Part shown: one piece after another, positions 1-10,552 of the stretch | Numbering within the stretch: position 1 is the first letter of the stretch | How the letters are laid out: each line of letters starts with the position of its first letter | Source of the DNA: Chionoecetes opilio | Lineage: Eukaryota; Arthropoda; Malacostraca; Decapoda; Majidae | Length of the DNA: 64,000 nucleotides | Assembly (NCBI GenBank): GCA_016584305.1 | Contig: JACEEZ010019764.1 | Coordinates: 260,001-324,000 of the forward strand | Direction of reading: 5' to 3' | Made by a program: the position numbers and the translations under genes | The notes under the pieces: model-generated | The model's database searches: none | What the model was told of the DNA's origin: nothing | What the model saw: the letters and a program-made list of their open reading frames with translations, nothing else

Positions 1-126
1 CTCACCCCAGTTTGAATGTCGTATCATTGGAATTTCGATCTCGTATATTGAAAATAGACCCTAATTTACACATCTCGTATCATCGGATTCTCGTATACCG
101 AATGCTCGTATAACGGGACCTCCCTG
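1..126. mobile_element. Right end of a Tigger/pogo-like TIR transposon (partial copy)
   Basis: These bases are almost identical to 31152-31277, the right end of the complete copy at 29364-31277. The element ends in CGGGACCTCCCTG followed by TA, the expected target duplication. The left part lies outside the window. No transposase is visible. Confidence 0.75.
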
Positions 127-505
127 TACTTAATCAATTGGTTTTTTTAATGGAGTGGAGAACAATAATATGTGATAAGAATAAGAAGAGAAGAGGAAAA
201 GGGAATACAAGATTACCATTAGTACAGTGGTCCCTCGTGTTTGGCGAGTCTCAGCTTGGCGAAACACAGTACATATTGGCGATAGGTTGGATATGGTACC
301 AGAATCCCAATTTGGCGCTTCAAATTCACTTTGGCGAGACGCACGCTGACGTCACGGAATGACGTCGGCCCAGAATGCACCGCCCACAAGCGTCCATGTT
401 GTTGTTTGTTATCTTCCCGGCAGCGATCTTAACGACTGTGCTGTCTTTTGCTCTAAGTGATGGTACCTTTGGCGTTTTGCACTAAGACTATGGCATCTAC
501 AAGTA

Positions 506-1264
506 CACACAACCCTCGTTTTCCCGGACCTCCATTTCCCGGATATCGGATTTGCCGGTCAAAATCCGAGGTCCGGGGATATGTCAGAGTCCCGGACAAA
601 TGCCTGGTCCAGTCCGTAAATCGACAAAGTTGTCCGGCGGTCCGAGCGTCTCCTGTCACCCCTGGTCAGTGTCCGCGCCTCCCGCCAGGTGGCAGCATGC
701 TCAGCGGTCGTATTGTTTACATTTGGGCACAAGACACTCACGATTCACCCGCACCATCTCCGTCAGTACCCTGACCCCCACTGCCCCTGGTGCAAGAACG
801 TCTCTGAGACTATTGAACACTTTCTGCTGCAGTGTTCGCGCTTCCACTTCCACCGTGTAGTGCTACGCTCTCAACTCCTCACCCTGAACGTCGCCACCTG
901 TGACCTGCCCACCCTGCTGGTGGCGGCTGGCGTCAACCCCTCCCGGCAACACGCCGTCATCTGCCTCACCTGTGCCTTCCTGAGGAAGACAGGTCAACTA
1001 CAGCACCTGTGATAGCATCATAGGACATCACCAGGGCTCATAGTGTTTTCCAAGGGATCCTCGCAGTCCTAAAAACAACAACAAAGTGACGTAAATGTCC
1101 TCGGCAGGGTAGTTGATATTGGTGGTTGCCAGGTGGTTGTAAATACTAGAGTAGGATAAACGTTCGGGGGTGGGTAATGGCCTCGGACTGTTGCGATTCC
1201 CGGACGTTTGCGGTTCCCGGACCAGTGCTCACCCCAATTAGTCCGGGAAAACGAGGGTTGTGTG
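506..1264. mobile_element. Nested TIR element with perfect 24-bp ends and TA duplication
   Basis: Bases 506-529 (starting CACACAACCCTCG) are the exact reverse complement of 1241-1264 (ending CGAGGGTTGTGTG). Both are flanked by TA, at 504-505 and 1265-1266. This fits a Tc1/mariner/pogo-group element. Repeated TCCCGGAC-type motifs lie just inside both ends. It is inserted within the element at 225-1643 and carries a LINE fragment at about 689-1012. Confidence 0.8.
689..1012 (+). pseudogene. LINE C-terminal fragment with CCHC-like finger
   Basis: The frame ends in TGA at 1010-1012. It contains CPWC, then nine residues on HFLLQC, a cysteine/histidine arrangement (C-x2-C ... H-x4-C) found downstream of the reverse transcriptase in Jockey/I-group LINE polyproteins. 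Base composition is more GC-rich than its surroundings. There is no RT domain upstream, so this is a dead fragment carried inside a TIR element. The clade is not determined. Confidence 0.5.
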
Positions 1265-2008
1265 TACTGGTGGTGGTGGTGGTTTGAGGAAGCCAGGTGA
1301 CGATAAGGACAAGGGCAAAAAAGCGAAGAAACGAGTGGAGGAAAGGTAAACACACAGCCACAACCACCACACTCACTCCTCTCACATGGCCTAACTCTAA
1401 ATAATTCATGGTAAATAACATCTGTAATTATCTATTGTCTTTTGTATTGCTGTTAATGTTTCATGCAATATTTCTTTACTTTTAAGCAGTTTAAGTACAA
1501 AAATGGAGGTCAAAAGGATGAACTCGGGCTTCGTCAAAGACTAATGGATAATTTTCCTATTGAAAGTACTATTCGTGTTTGGCGAAATTCACTTTTGGCG
1601 ATGGCTTGGCAAGACTTATTAAATCGCCAAACATGAGGGACCTATAGTGAGGGTATATAGTGACCTATGAAAAGAAGAGGTATAAGAAGAAGAAGAAAAT
1701 TACTATAAAAGTATAAGAATATAAAAAAAGAGTAAAAGAATAAGACTATTAGGAAGAAGAAGCTTAGGTCATGCAAGTAGTCACCTATGAAAGAGATGAG
1801 CGTGGTGAATCCTGCTACGGCGTCTCTGCAACAGTTGGCTGTGGTCCCAGTGGCTCTTACCGTCACCCGGGGGGGCAGGGATGGCGCCATACTGCAGGAC
1901 AGAGAAAGAGAGAATCCCGTCTTTCTCCGGTCACATCACTCACTTAAATGTATGTTTTCAGTATTTAAGATGATTTCATATATTTGTAACTAGGAATATC
2001 TATACTAC

Positions 2009-2075
2009 TACTTTTTTTTTTTTTTTTTTTTACATTTGTGCCTATACTACTACCGCTATAGTCTAGTTTCTCAGA
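2009..2075 (-). repeat. SINE 3' tail fragment
   Basis: A T run followed by TACATTTGTGCCTATA is the reverse complement of the A-tailed end of the SINE seen in full at 14841-15213. Only the tail and about 40 bp remain. Confidence 0.55.
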
Positions 2076-2079
2076 GACT

Positions 2080-3940
2080 ACACTACGTTCCGCCCACTAG
2101 GAGGAAAAGAACTAGTTTTATCTTCGTCGGCGATTAATGGTTGTCGGAATGCTGTGGAAAAGAGAAAATGTACAGTTCTTTCTTACATCTGCATTAATAT
2201 GGAACACATAACACTATGCTTATAAAACAAATTCATCATCTCAAATATTTTGTGTAGTTCCTTGTGAAAAAAAATATGTCCATTATAGTATTCATTAGGA
2301 ATGTGAAATAATTAGCTTGAAAGAAAAGTGGTACAAATATTCTCAGCGACCATGAGGCTGAACCAACACAATCTGTAGTTCTTGTGACCTCTGGATATCC
2401 AACCAAAACTCAACCCTCAAACTCAAAAGCATGGTCAGTTTTGGAGAGAGGTGTTAAAATCTATCTAATCCTTAAATATAGCCTCTTAAACCAGGTGTAT
2501 GGAAGATAAACTCCTCTCTCTCTCTCTCCTTATATATTCGGGACTGTTCGTGGGATCCGTGGGCGTGTCGTACGGGCCAAAAAAGTCTGTCCCAGTTCGG
2601 GCAAGAGATGCTCACTAAATTTGAGGCAAAACTGGGACGATAAAAACCTTTATTTTTGTTTGTGTTGAATTTTTGTTGGATTTGTGATTCGTGCCAAATA
2701 CGTACAAGATTTGTGTTAAAATCGTATATATATGTATTCTGATTCAACCAACTTGGTTGCACACGAATCATGCTCAAATCACACTAATGGCACTCAAATC
2801 CTTTTCGAATGCAACACGACATGCAGTTGAATATTCAGGTTGACGACCGATTTGACGTTGGGATCAACACAAAGCACACGAATGTAGGTCGATCATAACA
2901 TGGCTCAAAGACGAATAGCACGAACCAAGTTTGAACAAAGTCAGAAGTTCCGCTGAATTGTGGTCGAATATTCGGGAGAATAAGCCGAATGTTCAGATGG
3001 GAAGTCTGCATAGAACTCGTACCACACGAACAGTGGGCGAATTAACCCAGTTTGCTACTGGAATATTCGTATTATTCGTGTAGGTGGACAAGTGGTCTGG
3101 CCCGCGAAATATTAATCACACATGGCTTGCACACGGCCTGCACGTTCTGCACACGGCACCAGCACCAGGGCGAAACCCACGCAAACCACACAACATGACA
3201 ACTGAGGTCTGACGCCTCAGACGTGGCAACGTTCGTACAGCGTTCGCCTATAAATAAAATAGAGCAAGGCGGGGGCAAGCATTCTCAGTTTTCTTCTACC
3301 AGGTCAAATTTGGTCGTTCTAGATTCCGCCGTGATTCGGGTGATTCGTGTAAGTGAACTAAATTTGTGTAGGATTCAAACTGCCAGACAAATATTCTTAC
3401 AGGCTTCGTACTGCTAACGATCATCAATTTTGCTTTTATCATGTTATCGCAGCCTGTCGTAGGGCTGTCAACTTAGCTTTGCGTGTATCATAGGGTATTC
3501 ATGAGGATGTCAAGAGGGCTTCAGATGGTATTGTGTGAGCTTCGTGCAGCCCAAATTAAGCCACCGGTTCGGCTCAATTCGTCCTGGTTCATACTGCCAG
3601 TGTGACACCCCTTTAATACCCAAGTGCGTCTGGCCACCCAAATCACCAATGTAGCTGCCCCCCAGCCTAAAATGTTACGCAGATATTTGAGGTCCTTTTC
3701 TGCTGCTCCTCCTCCTCTCTCTATTCTTTGGTGTAGCGTGATGAGACATGTTCTAACGCTCACTGATGGTGGTGGGTGGGAGTGGAGGGGACCGTGTGGC
3801 TGCGCAGGACCCTGGGAAGTGTTAATTCCTCACTTCATGTCATTAAGGTTGTATAGACAAATAGGGAGGGAGTTACCAAAGAGACTTCAAACTGTGCACT
3901 TGTAATGCATAAATACCACCGGAACCGCTATACCAAGCAG
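2080..3940. other. No gene recognised
   Basis: AT-rich sequence with a short CT run (2513-2528). Between 2530 and 3400 the motif ATTCGTG/CACGAAT recurs, which suggests old repeat DNA. A TATAAATA (3249-3256) precedes TCAGTT (3285-3290), but the spacing is longer than a usual TATA-initiator pair and no gene follows. No frame shows a recognisable domain. Confidence 0.4.
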
Positions 3941-3945
3941 TACGC

Positions 3946-4190
3946 ACCCTTTGGCCTAGTCAGCTAACGCGTGAGTGTTTTGACGTGCAAATCTGGTGAT
4001 AGCGAAGGTTCGAATCCTCGCCGGGCAAGGAAAAATTAAATTATTTATTTCCGAATTATGATTACAAGCCTGAGTCCTATGTCTGTTGGAAGGACATACT
4101 GACGGGATTTCAAAAGGTAACTGTGGCCCAGGGCAATATGAAGCCTCTGTCGGGTCCAAGCAAAAACCCCCCATTGGATGCTCCCCATGG
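3946..4190 (+). mobile_element. tRNA-derived SINE
   Basis: An A-box-like stretch (TGGCCTAGTCAGC, about 3951-3963) is followed by a consensus B box, GGTTCGAATCC (4009-4019), with a CCGGGCA acceptor-like end. An unrelated body follows. The head cannot be folded as a sound tRNA with seven acceptor pairs, so it is scored as a SINE, not a tRNA gene. Confidence 0.55.
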
Positions 4191-5057
4191 AAGCATTACG
4201 TGGCTCCATAATACGGCCACATGCAAGTCTCTGTCAAACAGGGCCCTGTTTCTCCCCCCTTGACTAAGACTGCCCCTTCAGGAATCCCCCTCAGAATACC
4301 ACAACAGCAAGCAAGAGTAAAGAGAAGAGAGAAGAAAGTAAGAAGCAAGAAGACCCCCTCCTCCCCCGCCTCACACACTGCCCACACTAAACTGAGAAGC
4401 CAAAACTGTGGCTGCATGAAGATGACCTATGGTATCACCCTCAGTGGCGTCACCAGGAAAAAGAATTTTGGGGGCCTTTAGCCCCGGGGTGGTGATGGAC
4501 GAGCGCAGCGAGCCTATCCAGCTGGGGGGTCGGGGGGTCATTTTGAAAATTAATCAGTTCCAGGGTAATTTTGAGGCCCAAAAAAGAGAAGAAAGTGGAA
4601 TTAAGCTTTAATTACATGACACATAAATTAATAGAGTTATACCATGCATCATACCATATTAACTAAATTTGATAATTTGAAGAAAAAATTTATTCTGTTT
4701 ATACAAAATAATAAAATTGCCATTTTTCTGTCTCCACTAACAAACACAAAGGAATTGCACAATGTATACTTTTGGTTTGTTTCTCAGTAAGGTTTTATCT
4801 TGATAATGAAACTACAGGCCATATGCTTTAGGTTGATTTTAATATACTTTTGGATAACTGAAAATAAGAATATGTACAAATATAATATACTAGCCGCAAA
4901 GCCGCCCTCCGGGCGGACTTTTTGGCTAGCTCCTGCGGAGGGCTATTGGTGGGCCTTCGGCCCACCACCTGTGTTTGGTGGGCCGAACAGACTCTCCAGA
5001 TAGCCCCTTCTAACTTTCCTGAAATCATGGATGTAGAAATGTATGTATTAACACCAA

Positions 5058-5355
5058 CCCATTCACATCACCCCCAACCCATTCACTCACCCATTACCCA
5101 TCACCCCCCACCCATTCACTCACCCATTACCCATCACCCCCCACCCATTCACTCACCCATTACCCATCACCCCCCACCCATTCACTCACCCATTACCCAT
5201 CACCACACACCCATTCACTCACCCATTACCCATCACCCATCTATTCCCTCACCCATCACCCATCACCCCCCACCCATTCACTCACCCATCACCCCACACC
5301 CATTACCCATCACCCCACCCATTCACTCACCCATTACCCATCACCCTACATCAAG
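5058..5355. repeat. Minisatellite, 31-32-bp unit
   Basis: Tandem copies built from CACCCATTCACTCACCCATT plus ACCCATCACCCC, about nine copies with indels. Open frames here are repeat artefacts. Confidence 0.9.
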
Positions 5356-5533
5356 GCTTCCTCAATTCTCGCAACCCATTTGTTTTCACAATTATCGCTA
5401 ATAGGCTGCTAAAAAAAAAAAAAAAAAAATGATCGGATCATCTCATAAGTGGGCTTAAAACCTTCCCCTGGTCAACCTGGTTCCAAAAATGTGGTATATG
5501 ATGGGATTCCGCCACGGGGGGCGGAACCTATAC

Positions 5534-5536
<3 letters not shown>

Positions 5537-5600
<64 letters not shown>
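5537..5600. repeat. (CA)n microsatellite
   Basis: Uninterrupted CA dinucleotides, about 32 copies. It lies just after a short GC-rich inverted motif (CCGCC...GGCGG) near 5508-5525. Confidence 0.95.
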
Positions 5601-5602
<2 letters not shown>

Positions 5603-6461
5603 TCGCTTTTATTAATATAAACATTTTAGATGTTTGTGGACTTTAGTGTTCCCTCAGAATATTGAGAACAATAACCTTGGGTCGAGGACTCGAGGCCTAC
5701 AAGGCTACAATGCCATTGCTATGCTGCCTGTTTTTATGTCATATTACAGACAGCGACAGTCACTGTCTTGTATTAGCTTTCATACACACTGACAATATCT
5801 TTGAACTAGGCAATAGATATTCGTGATCTGCAAAATTCACATGCAATAATATTTGCTCAAGAAAAAAAATACTTCCTTTACCTTAAAATTCAACAGTCCT
5901 CTTCCTTTGCTGAACATGTACACACTGAAGCGATTCAAGCGAAGCTGCGTAGCATGATTGAAGTCATGAAAGAAAACTAATCTGACTGAGAAGTCACGAA
6001 GTGAACGGTAACTATTTTGTCAATTTAATAACCCAATGCAGGGATCAGCTTGGTTTGGAAGAGGTAACGGAGGTTCTATAGAATATCTCTATAATAGAAT
6101 ATACTTAGTAATTTCAAGGTTTGTTAGCAAACATATTTCAACATTTAAATGAAACATCAAACCAATTTTTCTATAAAAGTGTGAAAAATAAGGTTTTGCT
6201 CTGGCATGGAAAATTGGATAAATATTCCTTTTTATTGTTTTTGGGTAGCAGGCTACTAGCAGCAATTTTGGGGGGGCTGAGTCCTTGACTTGGGGGGGCT
6301 AAGTCCCCCTTAGAACCCCGCGGTGACGCCACTGAATTCACCCTATGGGCTGAGAGTAGTGTAGTCTCTGAAAAGCTAGACTATATACTACTGTCTACTA
6401 TACCTTCTTCTGTCTGGTGAGAGGCCTCATTGAATGCTGGAAGGCGAGGGAGGTTCTTCCA

Positions 6462-6490
6462 CTACTTCCTTGGCCTCTCACGCTGCCAAC
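6462..6490 (-). CDS. Candidate terminal exon of an unidentified gene
   Basis: TTGCAG immediately precedes 6490 on the minus strand. In the frame that continues from the candidate exon at 6597-6692 (phase 1) the sequence reads about nine codons and then TAG. It is short and unsupported by homology; the phase 0 reading ends later. It is listed because it pairs with the better candidate upstream. Confidence 0.15.
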
Positions 6491-6596
6491 CTGCAACACA
6501 CACACAAACGATATTAAATTGACTGTCAGACTTAAGTCACTAAACGAATGACAAGCCCTCCCCTCCCCCCTCTCTCTCTCTCTCTCTCTCTCATAC

Positions 6597-6692
6597 CTGG
6601 GTGGAGGCTGCGGTAAGTCTCGAGAGTCCTGCCGATGAGGGAGTCTTCAGCCCCGCCCCAGGCCTGCCCCGCACCCGCCCACGCCGCCTTAT
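6597..6692 (-). CDS. Candidate internal exon of an unidentified gene
   Basis: A GC-rich 96-bp segment on the minus strand sits between a polypyrimidine/AG acceptor (TTTCCCAG) and a donor (CAG|GTATGA). Two frames are open throughout. One (phase 1) includes AEDSLIGRTLETYRSLHP; the other is Arg/Gly-rich. The length is a multiple of three. No family is recognised. CA and CT microsatellites flank it, so it could also be a chance GC island. Confidence 0.25.
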
Positions 6693-6718
6693 CTGGGAAA
6701 CACACGACAAACAGCATG

Positions 6719-6720
<2 letters not shown>

Positions 6721-6777
<57 letters not shown>
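6721..6777. repeat. (CA)n microsatellite
   Basis: About 28 CA copies directly before the LINE fragment at 6786. Confidence 0.95.
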
Positions 6778-6778
<1 letters not shown>

Positions 6779-6785
6779 ACATAAA

Positions 6786-7212
6786 AAGAAGGATATAAGG
6801 AAGATTGAGAGAATACAAAGAGCAGCCACAAAAATGGCTCCAAGCCTGAGAGATTTAACATATGAAAAATGACTTTCAAGACTAAAACTCCCAACACTTG
6901 AGAAAAGAAGAGAAAGGGGAGATTTTATAGCAGTGTATGAGTCATCAGTGTAGCAGTGTATGAGGATCAATGGGTCTGGAAAAAATTGATAGAAATGATA
7001 TGTTTGTGTGGGATGACAGAAGTACAAGAGGTCATGAGAAGAAATTGAAAAGGACAACATGCAAGAGAGATATAAAAAAATACAGCTTCCTGTATAGAAG
7101 CATAGAAGCCTGGAACAACCTTGATGCAAAAGTGATTAATGCAAGAAGTATTCAGGACTTCAAAGGCAAACTGGATAATAGTAGATTTGGAGACGGGACA
7201 GTACGAGCATAG
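6786..7212 (+). pseudogene. C-terminal end of a CR1/L2-like LINE RT protein
   Basis: Frames include RIERIQRAATKMAPSLRDL, then LKLPTLEKRRERGDFIAVY, then FVWDDRSTRGHEKKLKRTTC, and YSFLYRSIEAWNNL before the stop at 7210-7212. This series of motifs is the usual C-terminal tail of CR1/L2-group reverse transcriptases. A stop (near 6870) and a frame change (near 6940) break it. The 3' end (GGAGACGGGACAGTACGAGC ... ACTAGGTAAATACACACAC) runs straight into the CA repeat at 7241 and is shared with SINEs at 44.5 and 48.1 kb. Confidence 0.8.
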
Positions 7213-7240
7213 CTCTTTTCCTGTATGTTACAACTAGGTA

Positions 7241-7241
7241 A

Positions 7242-7309
<68 letters not shown>
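7241..7309. repeat. (CA)n tail of the LINE
   Basis: About 34 CA copies directly after the LINE tail GGTAAATA. It is best read as an expanded LINE/SINE 3' terminal repeat. Confidence 0.9.
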
Positions 7310-7311
<2 letters not shown>

Positions 7312-7774
7312 ATAGGTACCAAGTCTCAGAAGTTTAAGCTATAGAGAAAGAATGGAAAAGTAACAGTTGCTGAAGGAGATAAGAAAATATTAGCTACTAC
7401 CGACCAGATTAATCATTTTGAAATACAATATCAAAAAAAGTTGTGTGTGAAACAAAGAAATTGAAAGAAAATTATGACGACATGCTATGAAAAAATAGAC
7501 CCTCACCATTCCCCACCTTCACCAGCTTGACGCAATCCTGTCAATACATCTACATAAACATGATCACACAGTTAAACATGGATATACATGCCCGTAGACT
7601 TTTCTATTCATATGTGTAGTTTACCGTAGCTATACTATAAAAACTACCGTAAGTCGAAAATAAATTCCTATTACTAGACTACTACCTAGGTATAGATTAC
7701 TATTACTTTTGTTATTATTATCATTATCATTACCATTATTAATATTATCATTATCATTATTAAGGCCAGCTGAC

Positions 7775-7947
7775 CTGGGGCGCTGCAAGGATCTCGGTGG
7801 TGACGAGCAGCTGCTGGAGGGTGTGTCGCGTGATGCCGCTGGCGGTGCCGCTGGACAGGGCGGGCAGGGGCGCCGCCGATGCCCCCGTGCTGCCCCCCGC
7901 GCCCCGCCGACCCCCCATCATCAGGCCTCAACCACGCCTTGGGCTGA
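7775..7947 (-). CDS. Candidate exon of an unidentified gene
   Basis: A strongly GC-rich 173-bp island in AT-rich DNA lies on the minus strand between TTTACAG and CCCCAG|GTCAGC. One frame is open from an internal ATG ATG with G/C at most third positions and reads ...ITRHTLQQLLVTTEILAAPQ at its end. A second frame is open over the full length. The family is not recognised. If real it would be spliced towards 6692. Confidence 0.3.
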
Positions 7948-8069
7948 CTGTAAAGGTAAGGGATTTGGGTTATTAGTATCAATATTATAATTATCATTAT
8001 TATTTTTGTCGGTAGTAGTAGCTGCCGTCAATATATCAAAACATATCATATATGACTCATATGTCAAAA

Positions 8070-9870
8070 ATGTCATATCAAAAGCTTTTGATAGTCTGGC
8101 ACAAATCTTTTATTTCCAAACTACCCTCATTCAGTTTCTATCCTTCTCTCTGTACCTTCATCTTAAGCTTCCTTTCAAACTGTTCTATTGCAGCTACTGT
8201 AGACGGACATTGTTCTTCTCTTAAGTCTATCAATAGTGGTGTTCCTCAGGGTTCTGTCCTATCACCTATTATTCATTAATGATCTCCTATAAGCAGAGCT
8301 GGGCAGTATTTAAATACATTTGTATTTAAATACGTATTTAAATACATTTGTGTATTTAGAAATGTATTTATAAATACATTGGTTGTCATGTATTTAAATA
8401 CAGTACGTATTTAAATACTTTTATGAGTATTTAAATACATTGTATTTAAATACAGTACTCATAATATAAAAATGTAAATACTTTTTTATCAGTTAATTTG
8501 GCCATAAGCCCGCCCAACTATCTGGCAACCCTGATGTTACAGTGAACCAGGGTTTCCACTTTAAAGGAAATTTCCTTATTTTAAGGAAATTTAGGCCTGA
8601 GAAGGAAATTTCTAAGGAAACCCAAAATCTAAGGAAATCCTAAGGAAATCTATTTTTTTCAGACATATTAAAATTTGTGTGTATTTTTAATGTATTTACA
8701 AATGTATTTAAATACAATTGATGTATTTAGTATTTAGTATTTAAATACATTCGTAAAATGTATTTAGTATTTAGTATTCAAATACATTTCACCCATGTAT
8801 TTAGTATTTAGTATTTAAATACATTCAATGTATTTAGTGCCCAGCTCTGCCTATAAGTCTAACTCAAGGCCCTATCCACTCCTACGCTGATGATTCTACC
8901 TTGCCTTTTTCAACGTCGTTTATTAGATGTCCAACTCAACAGGAACTAAGTGATTCACGGAGAGATGCCACCGAGCGCCTAACTTCTGATCTTTCTATAA
9001 TTTCTGATTGGGGCAAAGCAAACCTTGTTTTGTTCAATGCCTCAAAAACCCAATTTCTTCACCTATCTACTCGACAAAACCTACCAGATAACTATCCCTT
9101 CTTCTTCAATGACATGCAACTGTCTCCCTCTTCTACAATGAACATTCTAGGACTATCCTTTAATAAAAATCTGAACTGGAAATCTCACATCTCATCTCTT
9201 GCTAAAACAGCTTCTAAGAAGTTAGGTGTCCTGTGGCATCTGCGTCCTTTTTTTTCTCCCTCCCAATTGCTTGCTCTCTACAGGGGCCTTATCCGCCCAT
9301 GTATGGAGTATGTCTCACATGTTTGGGGAGGATCCACTCATACAGCTCTCCTAAACAGGGTTGAGTCAAAAGCTTTTCGTCTCATCAACTCCTCTCCTCT
9401 GACTGACTGTCTTCAATCTTTAAATCACCGCCGGAATGTTGCTTCTCTTGCTATCTTCTACTGTTATTTTCATGCTCACTGCTCTTCTGAACTTGCTAAC
9501 TGCATGCCTCCCCCACTCCCGCGGCCTCGCTGCACAAGACTTTCTACTCATTCTCATCCCTATTCTGTCCATCCTCCTAATGCAAGTTAATCAGTATCTT
9601 TACTCTTTCATCCCTTTCACTGGTAAACTCTGGAACTCTCTTCCTGTTTCTATTGTTCCACCTTCCTACGACTTAAATCTTTTCGAGAAGAGTGACAAGA
9701 CACCTCCCAAACTAAATTGGCCCACCACCCTTTCTTTATTCTCTTACTGTCTTCTTTATAGGGACTGCCAACTCAGCGGGCTTTGTGTTTACCTCTTTTT
9801 TTGTGTCCTTGGCCAGTCCTTTGTGATGTAAAAAAAATAATAATAAATAAAAAAAAAATAAAAAAAATAA
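8070..9870 (+). pseudogene. 5'-truncated LINE (Jockey/I-group RT), interrupted by an hAT element
   Basis: The RT frame starts with SKAFD and VWHKSFISKLPS, then GVPQGSVLSP (8238-8267). It is interrupted at 8294-8849 by an hAT element and resumes with HSYADDSTLPF (YADD catalytic motif, about 8880). The thumb and C-terminal region follow (SHVWGGSTHTALLNRVESKA, then GKLWNSLPVSIVPP). Frameshifts occur near 8090-8110, at the hAT site and near 9585. An A-rich tail ends it at about 9870. It is 5' truncated: no endonuclease or ORF1 is present. Confidence 0.85.
8294..8849. mobile_element. Non-autonomous hAT element with GTATTTAAATAC arrays
   Basis: It is a 556-bp element. The TIRs CAGAGCTGGGCA / TGCCCAGCTCTG are flanked by a perfect 8-bp duplication, CCTATAAG (8286-8293 and 8850-8857), diagnostic of hAT insertion. 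The interior is filled with palindromic GTATTTAAATAC-type motifs near both ends. No transposase. It splits the LINE between its GVPQGS and YADD motifs. The element at 59456-60442 has the same TIR core. Confidence 0.92.
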
Positions 9871-10080
9871 CACTTTAGTCGCCACTGCACTTATGTCTCC
9901 AGGCGCCATATATTAAGAAGTTTATAGTATCACTACAGATTTGTAGTATGTGCCACTGAAGAGGCATGCACTGTAGTTTATATTATGTACCTGTTTTTAG
10001 TGGCACATACAAATCTGTAGTGACGCTAAAATTTGTAATATTTGGCACCTGGCGACATTAGTGCAGTGGCGACTATAGTG
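9871..10080. mobile_element. MITE, GTCGCCA family
   Basis: CACTTTAGTCGCCACTGCAC at 9871 is inverted at 10061-10080 with one mismatch. Inner sequence also pairs (GGCGCCATATATTA against TAATATTTGGCACC). No clear target duplication remains because the left flank is an A-rich LINE tail. Its terminal region resembles the MITE at 47386-47856. Confidence 0.75.
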
Positions 10081-10168
10081 TTGTTGACGGTAGTAGTAAT
10101 AATAGTGACAACAATTATATAGTAGGAGTAGGAGTAGTAGCAATATCAATAATAATAATAAATAATAA

Positions 10169-10268
10169 GGTAATTATGGAGGAGTTTCACGTTCGTTTTC
10201 AGAGACACCAACTACTTTTTCTTGGCCTACAATAGGTGCTTGTTCTAATGGTGCTAGTTTTATTTTGC

Positions 10269-10308
<40 letters not shown>

Positions 10309-10552
10309 AACCTAACCTTGTTTTAATGAAACCTAACCTAACCTAACCTAACCTAACCTAACCCAACCTAACCTAGCCTTACAGGTTTTAAAGAAACCTA
10401 ACCTAACCTTAACCACAAAATATAATTATTTTTTTTTTTTTTTGGTTTGCGCTAAATAAAACTAGCACCATTAGAACAAGCACCTATTGTAGGCCAAGAA
10501 AAAGTAGTTGGTGTCTCTGAAAACGAACGTGAAACTCTCCTCCATATTAACC
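10169..10552. mobile_element. Foldback element with telomere-repeat core
   Basis: Arms of about 115 bp, 10169-10285 and 10436-10552, are near-perfect inverted repeats (for example CACCAACTACTTTTTCTTGG against CCAAGAAAAAGTAGTTGGTG). Between them lie an A run (10270-10305), CCTAA repeats (10305-10415) and a T run. No coding frame. The arrangement suggests a MITE or foldback unit that has captured or generated telomere-type repeats. Confidence 0.8.
10305..10415. repeat. Interstitial CCTAA/TTAGG telomere-type repeats
   Basis: Blocks of CCTAA separated by short non-telomeric pieces (TTGTTTTAATGAAA; GCCTTACAGGTTTTAAAGAA). The longest run has about nine units with one variant. TTAGG is the ancestral arthropod telomere repeat. 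The location between inverted arms shows that this is not a chromosome end. Confidence 0.9.

Larger units (their letters stand above)
225..1643. mobile_element. Tigger/pogo-like non-autonomous TIR element, outer element of a nest
   Basis: The left end, after TA, reads CAGTGGTCCCTCGTGTTTGG. The inverted complement is at 1622-1643 (CGCCAAACATGAGGGACC). Subterminal GGCG/CGCC motifs repeat near both ends (240-350 and 1578-1600). The right tip is eroded, so the TA duplication is clear only on the left. No transposase frame remains. A second TIR element (506-1264) is inserted inside it. Confidence 0.65.
4442..6334. mobile_element. Candidate hAT-like TIR element
   Basis: CAGTGGCGTCACC at 4442-4454 is inverted at 6322-6334 (GGTGACGCCACTG), with G-rich subterminal sequence at both ends. 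The CAG...CTG ends and 13-bp TIR resemble hAT ends. A clean 8-bp duplication is not seen: TCACCCT lies immediately left but three bases away on the right. The interior is AT-rich and holds a minisatellite (5058-5355) and a CA run, with no transposase. Confidence 0.5.

Noticed and set aside
3249..3290. TATA/initiator promoter
   Set aside because: Spacing from TATAAATA to TCAGTT is longer than usual, and no gene or element start follows.
4900..5040. Helitron end
   Set aside because: The GC-rich hairpin GCCCTCCGGGCGG and the shared piece at 47738-47785 hinted at a Helitron, but no CTRR terminus with a nearby hairpin or TC start could be placed.
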